Counted from the first letter of the stretch, positions 22,071-35,542 are shown. The stretch: DNA of 64,000 bases from a bacterium (GCA_020627925.1 JAHDFY010000001.1:313092-377091); one strand, 5' to 3'. Notes: generated from the sequence alone by a model not told the origin. Program-made: numbers and translations.

Positions 22071-22226
22071 ATGACTGTGAAGAAAAATAAAAAATGCTGC
22101 AACTATTGACCTTATTGCAATTGTAAACCAAAAAGCAAAATTGAAAGAAACCTACTTATACTTGCCTCTTTGCTTTCTTTTGCTATAGTCACAAAACAAT
22201 ATTTTATTCACGAGCCAAAAAAGTAA
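22071..22226 (+). CDS. 51-residue Cys-rich membrane peptide
   Basis: The peptide begins MTVKKNKKCCNYGPYCNCKP, with five cysteines in ten residues, followed by one hydrophobic helix (LLILASLLSFAIVTKQYFI). One Gly is TGA, between the cysteines. It ends four bases before the next gene's ATG, so co-expression with the LOG-like protein is likely. The Cys cluster could bind a metal or form disulfides; no family recognised. Confidence 0.6.
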
Positions 22227-22230
22227 CACT

Positions 22231-22875
22231 ATGCCAACACTACAAGCACTAAAAAACAACGCTAATGCAAAATTTTGGGTATCTTGCACAGGAAGATCTA
22301 CACTAGATCCACAAGACCCACGTTATGAACAAGCAAAAGAGCTAGCAAGAATAGTGCTTCGTCATGGAGGAGGAGTTATTCATGGAGGCTATAGTGATAA
22401 AAAATGATATAGCGTGATGCAAGCATACGCAGATGGGGCTAATGAAGTTATCAAGCAAAACAATCTTCCTCAAGAGCGCAATATATGAATTCTTATGAAA
22501 CAATTTGATGAAAAACGAGGAACGCAATCACACAATACGAATACATCATTTGTTACACCAGTTACACAATCAATTGATCAAATGGTACAAACAGTCACAG
22601 ACAATTGTGATGTAGTACTGGTATTTTCTCATGCATGATCCTGAACATTACATGAGGTAGCAACAACCTTAATCAAGATAGATTTACACCATCATTATAA
22701 CGTGACAGCCTCTTCTCCTCATCTTGTATTATTTGGAGAAAATCGACACAAGATACTCAAATCATTTGACGATAACTTAGCACTAGGGACCAAATTTTTG
22801 AACAATCCAGCAGTACATATTGTGCGCTCTACGAAAGAATTTGAAGAAGTATTGCAGGCGCTCCCTATTATGTAG
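22231..22875 (+). CDS. LOG-like (SLOG superfamily) Rossmann-fold protein
   Basis: 214 residues. FWVSCTGRSTLDP at the N-terminus, then ELARIVLRHGGGVIHGGYSD, followed by NIGILMKQFD and VVLVFSHAGSGTLHEV, matches the LOG/lysine-decarboxylase-like nucleotide-binding fold, in which GGG..GG and the later PGGxGTxxE element bind the nucleotide. Here the second element is HAGSGTLHE, with both Gly residues of AGSG read from TGA. LOG proteins act as cytokinin-riboside phosphohydrolases; other members have unknown substrates, so the reaction is not assigned. Confidence 0.8.
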
Positions 22876-22957
22876 TAAATTAGCAAAAAAGAAGCTTTTT
22901 TTTCTCTGTGTGGTGGGATAATTTTTCTATTTTGTTGCAAAGCATTATACTCATTGT

Positions 22958-25798
22958 ATGGAGAAAACAACAACACAATACGAATTTTTCAAGGGAACTG
23001 TTTTGGAGAGTTTGGAACGCCTTGCAACTCGCGAAGAATGATTGCATACTGATGAGATCACAAAAAGGCTTACACTCTATGGTGAAAACATTCTGACCTA
23101 CAAACAGGAAGATCCTTGGTATCAAAAAATCATGAGACAACTCAAAGATCCTATGATTCTTCTTTTGCTCGTTGCTGCATTGTTGGCGCGATTTTTGGAT
23201 GATATGCAATGATTTGTGGTATTGATGATTATCATTGTTATCAACACGATTATCGGTTATCTACAAGAGGCAAAAGCAGAAAATATCATGAAGTCTCTCA
23301 AAACAATGCTGCATACCACAGCAAAAGTAAAAAGAGATAAGACGATCAAAGAAATTCCGCTTGAGCAAATTGTTCCGGGAGATATTGTCTACATTGAAGA
23401 GGGGGATAGTATTCCTGCAGATTTGAGGCTTATTCAAGTAATGCATCTCAAGACAAACGATTATTCACTCACAGGAGAATCAAACCCGGTGAGGAAGCAC
23501 ACGCAAGTAATTCCGGGTACGGTACCTCTGGCAGACAAAAATAATATGGCTTTTATGGGGACAACCGTGGCTACAGGAAATGCATACGGAGTCGTAGTTG
23601 CAACAGGAATGCACACAGAACTGTGAAAAATAGCACACTTAGCACATCGCGATACAGCAACAGAAGAAACGCCTCTCCAGCAAGAATTAACTAATGTTGC
23701 CAAAAAGCTAACAATTGGAACAATTATCATAGCAACGGTATTGGTGTTTATTGCTCTATACGCAGATTTTACCTTGTATCAGGCATTGATCTTTGGTATC
23801 GGTATTGCTGCGGCGATGGTCCCTCAGTGACTTCCTGCACAGGTAACGGTTGCCTTATCACTCGCTGCGACGAGACTGGCACGCAAAAATGCATTGGTCA
23901 AAGAACTTGGTTCGGTAGAAACATTAGGATGTATCAACGTAATTTGTACGGATAAAACAGGAACACTAACCAAAAATGAAATGACGGTTTCGCATATATT
24001 TTTGCCATCACAGACTACTGATCAAGAAACAGGAAAAATCGCTGTTTCGTGAACGGGATATAATCCAATAGGAACTATTGATCGAAAAAAAGAAGAAGAC
24101 CCATTCACGTCAAGTCTACAATATAAGCGATTCATGCACACGTCAGTACTTGCTTGTAATGCACGTATTAATCCACCTGATGAAAACCATGCAACATGGT
24201 ATGCTTTGGGTGACCCAACGGAAGCTGCGCTCATCACACTTGCACAAAAAGCATGAATAGATTCAGAAGAGCTTAATCGTCAGTACCCTGAGCTGTTTGA
24301 ATTCTCTTTCAATTCTGTCCGCAAAATGATGTCATCAGTGCGTCATATTGAGGGAGAATACTACTTGCTGATAAAGGGAGCTCCTAGAGCAGTACTACAA
24401 AATGCAACACACCTGCTTTCGGGAAATCAACGCACCGCACTACAACAAACACAACGTGATCATATAGAACAATACGTTGATCATATGGCTTCTCAAGCAA
24501 TGCGTAACCTTGCTATTGCTTATAGAAAACTTACTCCTGTCGAGGCAAAATTAATAGAATCAGCACAAACGAGTGATGTCGAACATATGCAGGAAATCAA
24601 TGACATGGTTGAGCAATTTGAGCAAAATATGACATTTTTGGGAATAGCAAGTATTATTGATCCGCCTAGAGAAGAAGCGCGACAGGCAGTACAAGCAGCG
24701 CATGATGCACACATCAAAGTAGTGATGATTACTGGTGATTATGCACTCACGGCAAAAGCTATTGCATGACAAATTGGTTTAGTCAATAAAGAATGACATT
24801 ACAAAATTATTCACAATCCTCACCTCAAACAAAAAACAGATATCAAGTTGATGCAAGATTTGGAAAACGATAATGTTATTTTTTCTAGAACGTCTCCAGA
24901 AGATAAGTTAAGAATCGTACAACTACTCAAAAAAACAGGAAAAGTTGTCGCCGTTACGTGAGATGGGATCAATGATGCTCCTGCATTAAAAAATGCAAAT
25001 ATTGGTGTTTCTATGGGAAAAATAGGGACTGATGTTGCTAAAGATTCTTCGCAAATTATCTTGATGGATGATAGCTTTGGGACCTTGGTTGGCGCAATCA
25101 AAGAAGGAAGAGTTATTTATCAAAATCTCAGAAAAACAATCGTTGCTTCTATGACGACCAATGGAGGGGAGTTGGGAATTGTTTTGGTGAGCTTGTTAAT
25201 CGCTTCATTTACATGATTGCCTGTAGCGATTACCGCAGTGCAGATCCTTGCAGTAGATTTAATTGGAGAAATGCTTCCGTTGATTGCACTGACTTTTGAT
25301 CCGGCACAAAAATGAACAATGAAACAACCACCAAGAAATATCAACCATCATATTCTTGATAAAGATACCATCACTACGGTCGTTGCAACATGATTGTATA
25401 TGGGAGCGCTGGCGTTTGGAGCTTTCCTCACGTATGGCCGATTGCACGGTATCGATCTGCGAACAATTAGTACTGACTCGATTGCGTATAAAACAGCAAC
25501 TACCGTGACTTATACATCAATTGTGTTGAGTCAGTTTGTCAACATTCTGTCTATTCGTGTCGGGAGAGATAAGTCAGTAGTCAATCGTTACATCATAAGT
25601 AACCGAAGGCTGCTAGCGAGTTTTGCTTTTTCTCTACTGCTTGTTGCGATTATTATGTACGTACCATTAGTAAGCCAATACTTCGGATTTTGACCGCTGT
25701 CATATCTCGATCGAGGATTGGCGTTGAGTGTCGCATTCTTCTACCTTATCTGACGTGAGGGGTGGAAATACTGTTGTTATAGAAAACCTCTAGCATAA
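22958..25798 (+). CDS. type II P-type ATPase, probable Ca2+ or other cation pump
   Basis: A 946-residue P-type ATPase. Actuator motif SLTGESNPV; phosphorylation motif [13 protein letters not shown] with Asp332; a [13 protein letters not shown] helix where the family has PEGLP; nucleotide-binding KGAPRAVL; hinge [16 protein letters not shown]. Ten membrane helices are plausible. The overall order and the PxGLP helix match the type II SERCA/PMR1-like cation pumps. Glu replaced by Gln in that helix removes a usual ion ligand, so ion specificity is open. Many conserved glycines are TGA, including those of PQGLP and TGDG. Confidence 0.94.
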
Positions 25799-25801
25799 CT
25801 T

Positions 25802-25966
25802 ATGCATTATATCAAAAAAAGACTGCTATGATGTTGTAGAGATTACGCAGGCAAAACCGACCATCACTTATTCGTTGTTGGTAATGGTAATCATGAGTAT
25901 TTTGCCGATACTGCTGAGTGTCGCATTTTAGCGAATGAGTTTTGCTGGGCATTATTGAGAGAATAG
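25802..25966 (+). CDS. possible 54-residue peptide after the P-type ATPase
   Basis: An ATG three bases after the ATPase stop opens 54 codons with one TGA (RLLGCCRDY), Cys and His rich, ending before a terminator. The tight spacing suggests coupling, but the sequence is unrecognised and another frame in the same stretch encodes a hydrophobic segment without a start codon. It may be decayed DNA. Confidence 0.3.
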
Positions 25967-25971
25967 ACACT

Positions 25972-26006
25972 AAAAAAGATGCAGCTGAATCTGGTGCATC
26001 TTTTTC
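25972..26006. terminator. bidirectional terminator
   Basis: The stem AAAAAGATGCA/TGCATCTTTTT between the ATPase side and the converging PBP1C gene has T-runs on both strands. Confidence 0.8.
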
Positions 26007-26049
26007 TTATTTTTGCTATATAGGACGTTCTAAATATTGAATGCAAATA

Positions 26050-27756
26050 TTACAGAATAAACTTCATAATCTCATGCCAAATGGGCCCTGCTGTTTGGTG
26101 GCCGCTTGCACGCATAGGAGTCATATCGTAGTTTCCTACTCGGACACAAACGGTATAATCATATTTTCCACCACAGACCCAACCATCAATAAAATTTCTT
26201 GATGTTCCTGTTTTTCCAAAACTATCTGCGACATCTAACCAGTTGGAAGCATCAAAACCAATTGTTCTGTAATCATTACGACTAAGTATCGCTTTAACTT
26301 CATCAATTTCATGACCATAGCGCTCACAAATACGTGATGGGTTATGATGAAAGAGCGGATTGTGGCAGAGAGTAAAAGTAGACCACATTTGTGTATATGC
26401 GAGTGGTGTCATTTCCTTCACCCCTAGAGCAAAAGCTAATCAAAAATGCTGATAATCATCATTTCGTTGATGAGCATTGTTGCTTTGTGCATCATGCGCT
26501 CGCTCAGCCATAAATCAATAAAACTCTCATACACCTATATCTGCAAGCAATTTTACTGCAGGAACATTGAGGCTGCTAGCCAAGGCTTGTCACAGACTAA
26601 CATCTCCATGATAAGTAAGATCAAAATTTTTAGGTTCATAGACGCCATAAAGCGAGTCAAAACTTACTGGTTCATCAATGATACGTGACTGGCGATCTGT
26701 TTTGTTTTTTGCAAAAGACAATGCATACAAAAAAGGTTTCATTGTCGATCATACTTGTCTTTTTTTTGTACAACCGTTGATAAAAGAGCCATCGGGGCTG
26801 TACGGTTTGAGTAAATTCATTGAGGCAATGCTCTTGCCCTTGAGGACAATGACACATGCGTCATAGGCATCATGATCGTGTAGATAAGGAGTAAACTGCT
26901 CGAGCACTAGTTGTATACGGTGGTGTAATTGTAAATCATAGGAGGTATGAATCTGAGAAGAAATGCTTCCTGGATGTTGATCCATCACATACTTGCTGAA
27001 GTGTGGAGCGTTATTTTCTACTGCTAGATCAATGCTATCAGCAATGGTGGCAAAAGTTTCCTTGTTGGTATGGAGAACGCCATAGAGCGTTGCAATGGTG
27101 TGAGCATATTCGGAAATATTCTTTTTGTTGGGATGTTTGCTTCTTGCGTACAAATAAATCAATTCTTCGATACTTAAATCATGACATTTTTTTCTAAAAT
27201 ACAACTGACATGCGCTTTCAAATCATACTGCTCCATAAGGAAAATGGAGGTTGTTGATGTAAAACAACAAAATTTCTTCTTTGCTGTATCGGTAATTGCT
27301 ATATCGAGCACGACTCATCTCCGATAATTTGGTCAATACTCATCTTTCATAGAAGTTTTGGTCTGAAAGTTTAATTGCCTGTTGATCAATGGTCGATGCT
27401 CCTTGAATATTCCCGTTTCGAGTGGCGATGGCGGCTCTTATTAATGCTCTGATGTCTATCCCATGATGTTCATAAAACCTCTTATCTTCTTTTCGTAGCA
27501 AAAAATCATGAAGAACTGATGGTACTTCATCAAGCGATGTATAAGAGGTTTTTCTGACGTGATCTCTTACATCATAGATAAGTTGTCCGTGAATATCGTA
27601 TATTTTGAGAGAATCGGACGTGCGAGCAGTCAAATAATAATGTTGCAAAGAACTTACAACAACAATCAAAAAAATGATTCCCAATGCAATCAGGGTCAAA
27701 AGAAAATTATTCTGTTGTAGTGGTCCATCAAAAATATTGTGCAACTTTTTTGTCAT
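26050..27756 (-). CDS. pbpC: penicillin-binding protein 1C (bifunctional murein polymerase)
   Basis: A 568-residue class A PBP. One N-terminal membrane helix is followed by a glycosyltransferase domain (RKEDKRFYEHHGIDIRALI, then GASTIDQQ) and a transpeptidase domain with SxxK (GSTMKPF, Ser337), SxN (SSLNVPA) and KTG (GKTGTSRNF). It polymerises and cross-links peptidoglycan. The Gly before the active Ser is TGA. An in-frame GTG at 27861 would add 35 Cys/His-rich residues; the ATG just before the membrane helix is preferred. It is divergent from the alpha-2-macroglobulin gene, a partnership known in many bacteria. Confidence 0.93.
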
Positions 27757-27924
27757 ATTTGTAGAAGAAATGTCGTATAAAGGACAAGTATGATTGATAC
27801 GAGTGTGTTTATCTGTATCGTGAATACAAGCCATTTGCCTGCAATGTGTGTTGTTGGGCACCTTTTTTTACCTTTTTATAATACGAGTTGTATGAGCAAA
27901 AAATGACAAAATACTGTTTTTTCA

Positions 27925-30900
27925 ATGTCTGATAAAACTAAATCCATGTCATCAACAAAAAAGAAATACGCTATGCGATGATTAACGATAATGCTTGCCA
28001 TCACAACAGGTGCAATGTTTGCTTATTACCATGCTATGACAAGATCTTCATCAAAAAAACTTTGATGAACACCTTTGCTATCAAGCATTATTTCTCCTTC
28101 ATGAGCAGCAGTCAAAGGAACCCCAAAAACCTATGACTTACCATTTAATCAAACGCAAGGTGGATGACAATGACAAGCTTTTTTTGTTAATCATAACCTC
28201 GTGTTGTCTCATAGTAATAGCAGTTGTGAACACAAAGCAACAGGGATTTTTTGCCCTTGATACAATGAGCCAGATACCATGGCTCAATGAAGCGGCACCT
28301 TTGCTTCTTTGTCGTGACAAAAAAATATGAGTCTTATGCGTTTCAATCTTTTGCAAAAAGGAGAACAAAATACGATTATAATAGAAAATTTTGATCCAAA
28401 ATTGGAATGGTTATCAGATACGACCTACACAAGTAGTGGTAATCAGCTTGTCATCGACAAAGAGCAATTTCCATTGGTTCTTTATGCAAAAGATTATGTG
28501 TATATAGGTCAACAATGGTTTCGTCATAATACTATCATTGTTGTGACAAAAGAATCGGTAGGGCCGCCATTTGAACATGCTTCTATTACCAAAGAAATGC
28601 CTGACTATACATTTTCTGAGAAACTTAACCTGCAGCTACAGCAGCACAGGGGAGCAGATCCTATGTATACGATTCCAGCCTATGTTTCTTCACCGATTCC
28701 TTCTGATGCACTAATCTCATTTGCTACCTACCAAGGACAAAAAAATGGTACGATAACACAAGCAACGATCAAAGACGCTGCATGAAAAGAAGTAGCTGTA
28801 GAAGGTGAGCGAAACGATGGACGCTACGAGATTATTCTCTCTAATACAAAAAAAGGGCAGCAGCATGAATTATTGCTACAATACAAACAAGGAGAATCGT
28901 TGTCAAATTATGTTGTTACATTTACTACTGCTAATGACTTTGCTGTTGAACCAGTTAAACCACTCATTAGTAGTCCAAATGGAATGCTCACTACAGGGAA
29001 TCAAATGCGTGTTTGTTTTACCCAACCTGTTGTGATAGACGATTTTACCAAAAAATTAGAACAAGCATTAGGAAAAGACAACTATGCTGTCAAATGGGAT
29101 TATTCATATTATAGAATGCATAATCCACAAAAAGAGCAGAGATGTGTGTCAGTATCGTTGTTTGTTGACCCAACAATTGCTACGACAATTTCTCTCAAGA
29201 ATATCAAATCGCTTTATGGACAAACAACCGATCGACATTATGTTCATCCACCTCATGAGATCACAAAAAGAGACTCATATACAAAAATAGTAGGGACTCC
29301 AGTTATTGTAAATCCTATTGCCAATAAACAAAAAGTGCAAGTCATCCTCAAAAACAAAAAAGAAGCAACATTGTACTATAGAGCATGTCGTTTTGATGAT
29401 TGACTATTAAATAGACAGAATAACGCAAAAAAAGAGAATTATTATCATAATAGAAATTACTTGCTCCATGAATTTATGTCATGTGATCAAACAAAAACAC
29501 GTTCTATACAAGTAGAAAATTTTGACCGACGAAAAGAAAACATTGTAGAGTTTGACTATGAACAATTATTCGATGCAAAAGAAATAGTTGTTGCAGAATT
29601 TTCCCTTGTTCCGTTTGAAAAACAAAGAGGTCATATGATACTTAATACCAATATTGGTCTCATAGCAAAATATGGTAAAAATACAGCTCATATACGATCT
29701 CACTCTTTGGACAAAGGAAAGCCTTTGCAAAACCTGTCCTACACAATGCTCTACGACAGTGGAAGCAAACTCATTACCAAAAAAGGAACATTTGATGAGT
29801 ATTTGTCGTTTGTATTTCCTGAAAATATCTCTTTTGCTCTACTGACTGTCTCTGACGGAAATGATACGACATATATGACTTTACCAAGAGAGCAGATGTT
29901 TCTTGAACAAATGAATGGTTCTTACAACAATAGCTTTGCTCTGAATTTGCGAGAAATTGGAGGTAATTCATATGGCTTTCAATCCTTGGCACATAGAGTG
30001 TTCGGTTTTACTGATAGGGCACTGTACAAAAAAGGTGATGATATTTTCGTTTCTGGTTGGGTGAGGAAACCATGAAAATCACCGAAACCATCATGAACAG
30101 TAACGATTGATGTTGTTGATCCACAAGGAAACAAAATACACACCGAAACGCTTTCATCCCTGGATGATTTTGGAGGATTTACCACAAAATTTTCGTTGAG
30201 TGATGAGGCAATATTGGGAACATATAGTCTTTCTTATAGTTTCTATGATGATGTGCTTCGCCAAAATTCTTATTTTTATGGATACGTGCAAGTGCAAGAA
30301 TTCAAAAAACCAAACATTGCGATCAAGACGGAAGTGATGCAAAAAAATAAAAAACCTCATGTAAGAATTGCTCCATCGTACTACTTTGGATCGCTGCTTG
30401 ATTCTTTTGATATTGCATTGCAATATAGTTTACAAGCAAACAATTATGCTTTGTATGACTGGACATATTGTGGAACCAATCGATGTGATAATCCTTATTA
30501 TTTTAATCATTACGATAGAGGAAATTATCAACACTCAGGAGGATATCTGCAAATCAATGATTATACGGCTTCTCATATGGATTTATCGTTGGATATTCCA
30601 ACAACCTCAGTCGCACAACTAATTATGAACGCAACGATTACCGATAGTGCAACACAGGAAGTCGTACATACAACACTCAAAGAACAAATTTTACCTGAAT
30701 ATCTTCTCGGATTTGAGTGACGAATGCATGAGCGACATAATCTCAAAGAGGGAGACTTTACGCTCAAAGGACAGATCAAACAAAAACACTGATCTGATGA
30801 TGATATTCTCAAAAACTATGGTAATACCAGCCAAAAACAAACATTAACCACTAAGCTTTTCTATAAACCATTTCATACAGATCAAGAACTTGGACCCGAT

Positions 30901-33780
30901 GGAGAGTTTTATTATAGCTATGAAGGAAGGTTTAGTAAAATTAGCGACAAACAATTAGTCACTGCTGCAGATGGAAATTTTTCTCAAAAACTTACTTTTG
31001 AGCAGCCTGGTTTGTATATTGTGCAGATGATGCATCAAGATGGTTATCAAAATTCTATGCGTTTGTATGTCTATGATACGGATACAAAAAGCACCCATTA
31101 TGGTGAGCTCAGTAATAATTACGTACTCAAAGTCTCTGCAAAACAAAGAGAGTATGAAGCCGGTGAGTCGATTGCAATCAATATCGACCCTTATATTGTC
31201 GGTGCAACAGCAATTGTAACAATAGAAAAATGAGGTGAAATACTTTATCAAGAACAAAAAATACTGGATGGAGAACCACTGAGTATTGATGCAAAAAAAG
31301 AGCGATATCCGAACGCCCATGTAAGTGTTGCACAAATTGTGGGCGCAGAAATCAACGATCACGTCAGCAGCTTACGTCATGAGCCAAGATTTTTTATTGG
31401 TTATCACAATATTGCTCTATCTCCTAGTGCAATGGGTGTCTCTTTTGATGTTTCATTGACAAATGAAAAAGGAAAAAAACAAGAATATTACCAACCATGA
31501 CAAAAAGTAAAACTTCGTATTGCCACAAAAGATTTTGATGGAAACCCATTACATGCAAGACTGACAGTGGCAATTGTTGATAAAGCCTTGCTTGATATTT
31601 TTGACGAAATAAAAAAACCGCTTGAGTCTATTTATGTGCATAGTTCGCCATGATTTTTTGTTATGGCAAACTATAAATTACTGTTTAAAGCGCTCAATGT
31701 TTTTACAAGTGAATGACAAAAAGGAGGAGGATGAGGCCGCAATCCAGGACAAGCTATCATAGGTGCGCTTTCCCCGAGAAAAATATTTCGTGATATTGCT
31801 TTTTGGAGAGGAGGAATCATCACAGACAAAAAGTGAGTGGTGCATCTTGAAACAACATTGCCTGATAACCTTACAACACGGGTAGTAGAAACGATTGCTG
31901 TTGGTCAAGAAGGACAAATGGCGAGCGATAGACACTTTTTTACCGTTAATCAGGATGTCATAGTAAATGCATTTTTGCCAAGATTCATAACGCCATATGG
32001 ATCAATCAGAGTTCCTGTTTCTGTATTGATCAACAAAAAAGAACAACAAGAGACAAAAATTGCTGCGGTGATGAAATTGGGACAAAAAGAATATCCACTG
32101 ACTATCAACAAAGAAGGAAGAGAACGTTATATTGATTTGTCACTGGAAACTATCGATCTTGAATACATCTTGCAACATGATAGCCTCAGTATTGTATTTG
32201 TTGCACAAGGACAAGATGCCGTAGAATATCAATTGCCTATTAGAAAAGAGAACATGCTTATACGTATGTTCCATGCAGAAATTACCGACAAAATGACACA
32301 AACACTACCGCTGCAAACACCAGCAAAAACAGCGCAAATCAAAGCATCTATTTCGGACCTTCCCGTTGTTCAATTATCCAAAGGAATCAGCTATCTATTG
32401 CGCTATCCTTACGGGTGTTCAGAACAATTGCTTTCGTCTCTATATCCTACCTTAATTGCAAAAGATTTATCATCAAAATGATTGTTGCAACCAGGAATTA
32501 TCAGTGGTAACAAAGTAAATTATCAAGGAATGTATACGGATATTGAAGAGGTTGTAGATACGACGTTGAAAAAAATATATAAAAATCAACATCCGAATGG
32601 TCTTTTTGGCTATTGGGGAAGTGATGAATGAGGAGATATGCACTTGTCTATTTATGTCTACCACGTGCTTAATTATATCGAGCAGTTGTGATATGATATT
32701 GACGACACAGTACACAAAAAATTAGAAAGAGCGATCAAAAACTTTGATGATCAAACAGTGCATTTGTATTATTTATTACAAAAAGCACTGGTAGGACAAG
32801 AATTATCTCTTTCACAAGTGGACGAATTACTTGCGCAAGAAGATGTATTAGAAAATCAAATAATGGCTTTTGCGATCTACGCATACAAAGGAAAAAAGAG
32901 AACAGATCTCATCCAAAATATTGAAAAAAACATACAAAAAGCGAGACCAAATTACCAACCATATTATGATGAATTGGTACTCAAAGCATATTACATGAGA
33001 GCGTTGATTCAGTTAGGAGAACTAGAAAAAGCATTGATGTATGTGCATGAGCTTGCAACCAATGTGGATAGTCAATCAAGGTGGTGACGATCAACACAAA
33101 GCAATGTGCAAGTTATTCGCGCGTTGGGTGATTTTATGATAGAATATACCACAAACCAAAATGATCTTTCCTACACATTACACATCAATGGGCAAAAATT
33201 TGTTGGTGATTTGTGAACTGGTGGACTCAAAGAACATTCATTTACAATCAATAATATACAAGAAATAAAGACTGCATTCACGTCTTCTACACCATTATTT
33301 GTTTCGATTGATGTAGGATACGTTCCTGCTGATCTTACCGCTATTATTGATCAAAAATACAATGTACAATCTTTTGGTTACACAACTGATGCGATGGATA
33401 TGTATACAAACACAGCAATCGGTGCGGTGAGCGAGCATGAAGGTGAATTTTCTATCAAAAAAGATGCTCAGCAACTGGCTGTTGTCTTTGCAATACCACC
33501 AAATTCATTTGTTATGAATCAGTTGGATAAAGAAGTGCAAAAAAATATTACATTTGCCAATAACGCAACAAGCATGAATACACGATACACCTGTACACCT
33601 ACCTATTATGAAGTGCAATTTGATAGATTGTTTTTGTATTATGAAAGCTTGCCCGCGGGTGCTGCATGTACTGTCTGATTCAGAACAATAAAAACACATG
33701 ATGCAACACTTCCATTGATGCAAAGTAGCCTATTTGAGATGTATGATACCAATGTACGAGCCACAAGTACTTTATACTAA
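27925..33780 (+). CDS. bacterial alpha-2-macroglobulin with thioester
   Basis: A 1951-residue protein, all segments in one frame between ATG 27925 and TAA 33780. An N-terminal anchor helix lies near residues 20-40. Long macroglobulin-like beta domains follow, including FGFTDRALYKKGDDIFVSGW, typical of MG domains, and a bait-like region around residues 1240-1310 rich in Gly and charged residues. The thioester motif is YGCSEQ with Cys1498 and Gln1501, followed by an alpha-helical thioester domain (NGLFGYWGSDEGGD). Bacterial A2Ms trap proteases in the periplasm or at the surface and are often paired with PBP1C, here divergently. More than twenty TGA codons. Confidence 0.95.
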
Positions 33781-33796
33781 AAGAACAATCAATAAC

Positions 33797-33831
33797 AAAA
33801 AAAACGATTTCCTTCAAGGAATCGTTTTTTT
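33797..33831 (+). terminator. rho-independent terminator of the alpha-2-macroglobulin gene
   Basis: A near-perfect stem AAAAAACGATTCC/GGAATCGTTTTTT begins about 20 bases after the stop codon. Confidence 0.85.
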
Positions 33832-33839
33832 ACAAAAGA

Positions 33840-33873
33840 AAAAGGTGCCGCAGGCATAAACGGGCACCCTTTT
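33840..33873 (+). terminator. second hairpin, possible tandem terminator or gatB leader element
   Basis: AAAAGGTGCC and GGGCACCCTTTT can pair with one bulge around a 12-base loop. It follows the first terminator directly and lies about 155 bases before gatB. The remaining bases up to gatB are AT-rich and hold no gene I can support. Confidence 0.45.
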
Positions 33874-34028
33874 GAAATACATTAAACAGAGTTTCTGTCT
33901 AATTGTTTGCAACATATCCAATTTTTCCCGAATATTATATATGTTATCCTTCAAAGTAATGCAATCTCTTGTTTTTTCAAGACTATTCGATATTTTTACT
34001 ATAATAATTTATGAATTCTTGCAAAACA

Positions 34029-35471
34029 ATGTACACAATTACTATCTGACTGGAGGTACACCTCAAAATCAAATCTGCAAATAAGCTATTTTGTCAGTGT
34101 GAAAACAGTCAAGACATTGATAGTCTCAAGCCAAACACGAACATCTGTCCTGTCTGTACAGCGCAGCCAGGATCTCTTCCTGTTTTATCAAACGAGGCCT
34201 TTTTGCAATCGCTCAAATTAGGAAAAGCACTGCACTGTACTCAGCAAGAGTACTCACAATTTGATAGAAAATCATATTTTTACCCGGATTTACCGCCAGG
34301 ATATCAAATAACGCAACTATTTCATCCAACAAACATTGATGGAAAACTCACATTCTATATGAACAATTATACTGAGGAAAAAACTGTTCATATTGTTGAT
34401 GCTCATATGGAAACGGATACAGGAAAAACAATCAACCATAGTGGAAAAGCAATGATTGATTTCAATCGTGCATGAACACCCTTGGTAGAAGTAGTAACAG
34501 GACCTGATTTTCATACAGCAGACGAAGTAGTAGAATTTCTCAAAGAGCTGCAAAGAATAGCAAGGTACAATGATATTTCTGATGCTGACATGGAAAAAGG
34601 ACAAATGAGAGTTGATGTAAATATCTCTATTGCACCTGAGTGAGCGACAACATTAGGAACAAGAGTAGAGCTCAAAAACATTAACTCTTACTCGGCGATC
34701 AAAAGAGCGATCGAACACGAATATCACAGACAATTGACAATTATCAAAGAAGGAGGAGAGCTTGCAAGAGAGACAAGAAGATGGGATGATGGAGAAAAAA
34801 CATCATTCTCTATGAGATCAAAAGAGGAGGCGCTCGATTATAGGTATTTTCCTGAGCCTGATATGCCACCAATTCACATTGACGATTCTTTGAGAGCAAT
34901 AATAGAAGCAATGGAAATTGTGATTCCTCATGATATCATCAAAACAATGAAAGAAGAATATCAGTTTCACAAGGAATATATCAATGCGTTGATTGCAGAT
35001 CAAACCACCTTGCTTTTTTTCCAAGATATGGTCAAAGAAGGATTTGCTCCCAAACTAGTAGCAAAATGGCTGAGTGGTCCGATTGCGGCATATTGCAAAG
35101 AGCACTTCGTCACTATTGATCGTCTTCCATTTGATGAAAAGGAACTTCGTGACTTCCTCACGCTTGCAAAAAAAGGAGAAATGATAGAAAATCAACTAAA
35201 AATCATCATGAATGAAATGCTTTCTACTGACAAAGATATTGCAACAATCATTCAAGAAAAAGGCTTTGATAAGCCAGCAATTGATACTGATCAGCTTATG
35301 ACTATTATTCAAAAAGTAATACAAGACAACGCTCACGTTGTGGCTCAATACAAAGGAGGTAAAGCATCGTCGATCGGGTTTTTTGTCTGACAGGTGATGA
35401 GAGCAACACAAGGAAAGGCAAACCCCAAGGACGTACAACCATTGCTCAAGCAAGCTTTGGACAATGCATAA
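34029..35471 (+). CDS. gatB: Asp/Glu-tRNA(Asn/Gln) amidotransferase subunit B
   Basis: 480 residues, full length. The start [20 protein letters not shown] matches the family's IGLEVHxQL, with the invariant Gly encoded by TGA. Zinc-site cysteines occur in LFCQCEN and [14 protein letters not shown]. The kinase-like core ([18 protein letters not shown], then [15 protein letters not shown]) is complete, as is the C-terminal GatB/YqeY helical domain ending with [13 protein letters not shown]. GatB works with GatA and GatC to convert Glu-tRNA(Gln) or Asp-tRNA(Asn). gatA and gatC are not in the window. Confidence 0.97.
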
Positions 35472-35504
35472 CATCGCTACCAAAGCCTACAAAATATAAC
35501 AACT

Positions 35505-35542
35505 AAAACTGCACTGCATTATGAATGCTTTGCAGTTTTTTT
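35505..35542 (+). terminator. terminator after gatB
   Basis: The outer stem AAAACTGCA/TGCAGTTTT has a partly paired inner loop (GCATT/AATGC) and is followed by a T-run. Confidence 0.8.

Noticed and set aside
25830..25930. Extra membrane segment of the P-type ATPase after its stop codon
   Set aside because: A hydrophobic stretch exists in another frame but has no start codon and is preceded by a TAG, and the ATPase already has its full set of helices.
20524..33780. Apparent clusters of short fragments resembling decaying pseudogenes
   Set aside because: All breaks are TGA in one frame; with UGA as Gly they join into full-length CtpA, P-type ATPase, PBP1C and alpha-2-macroglobulin genes.
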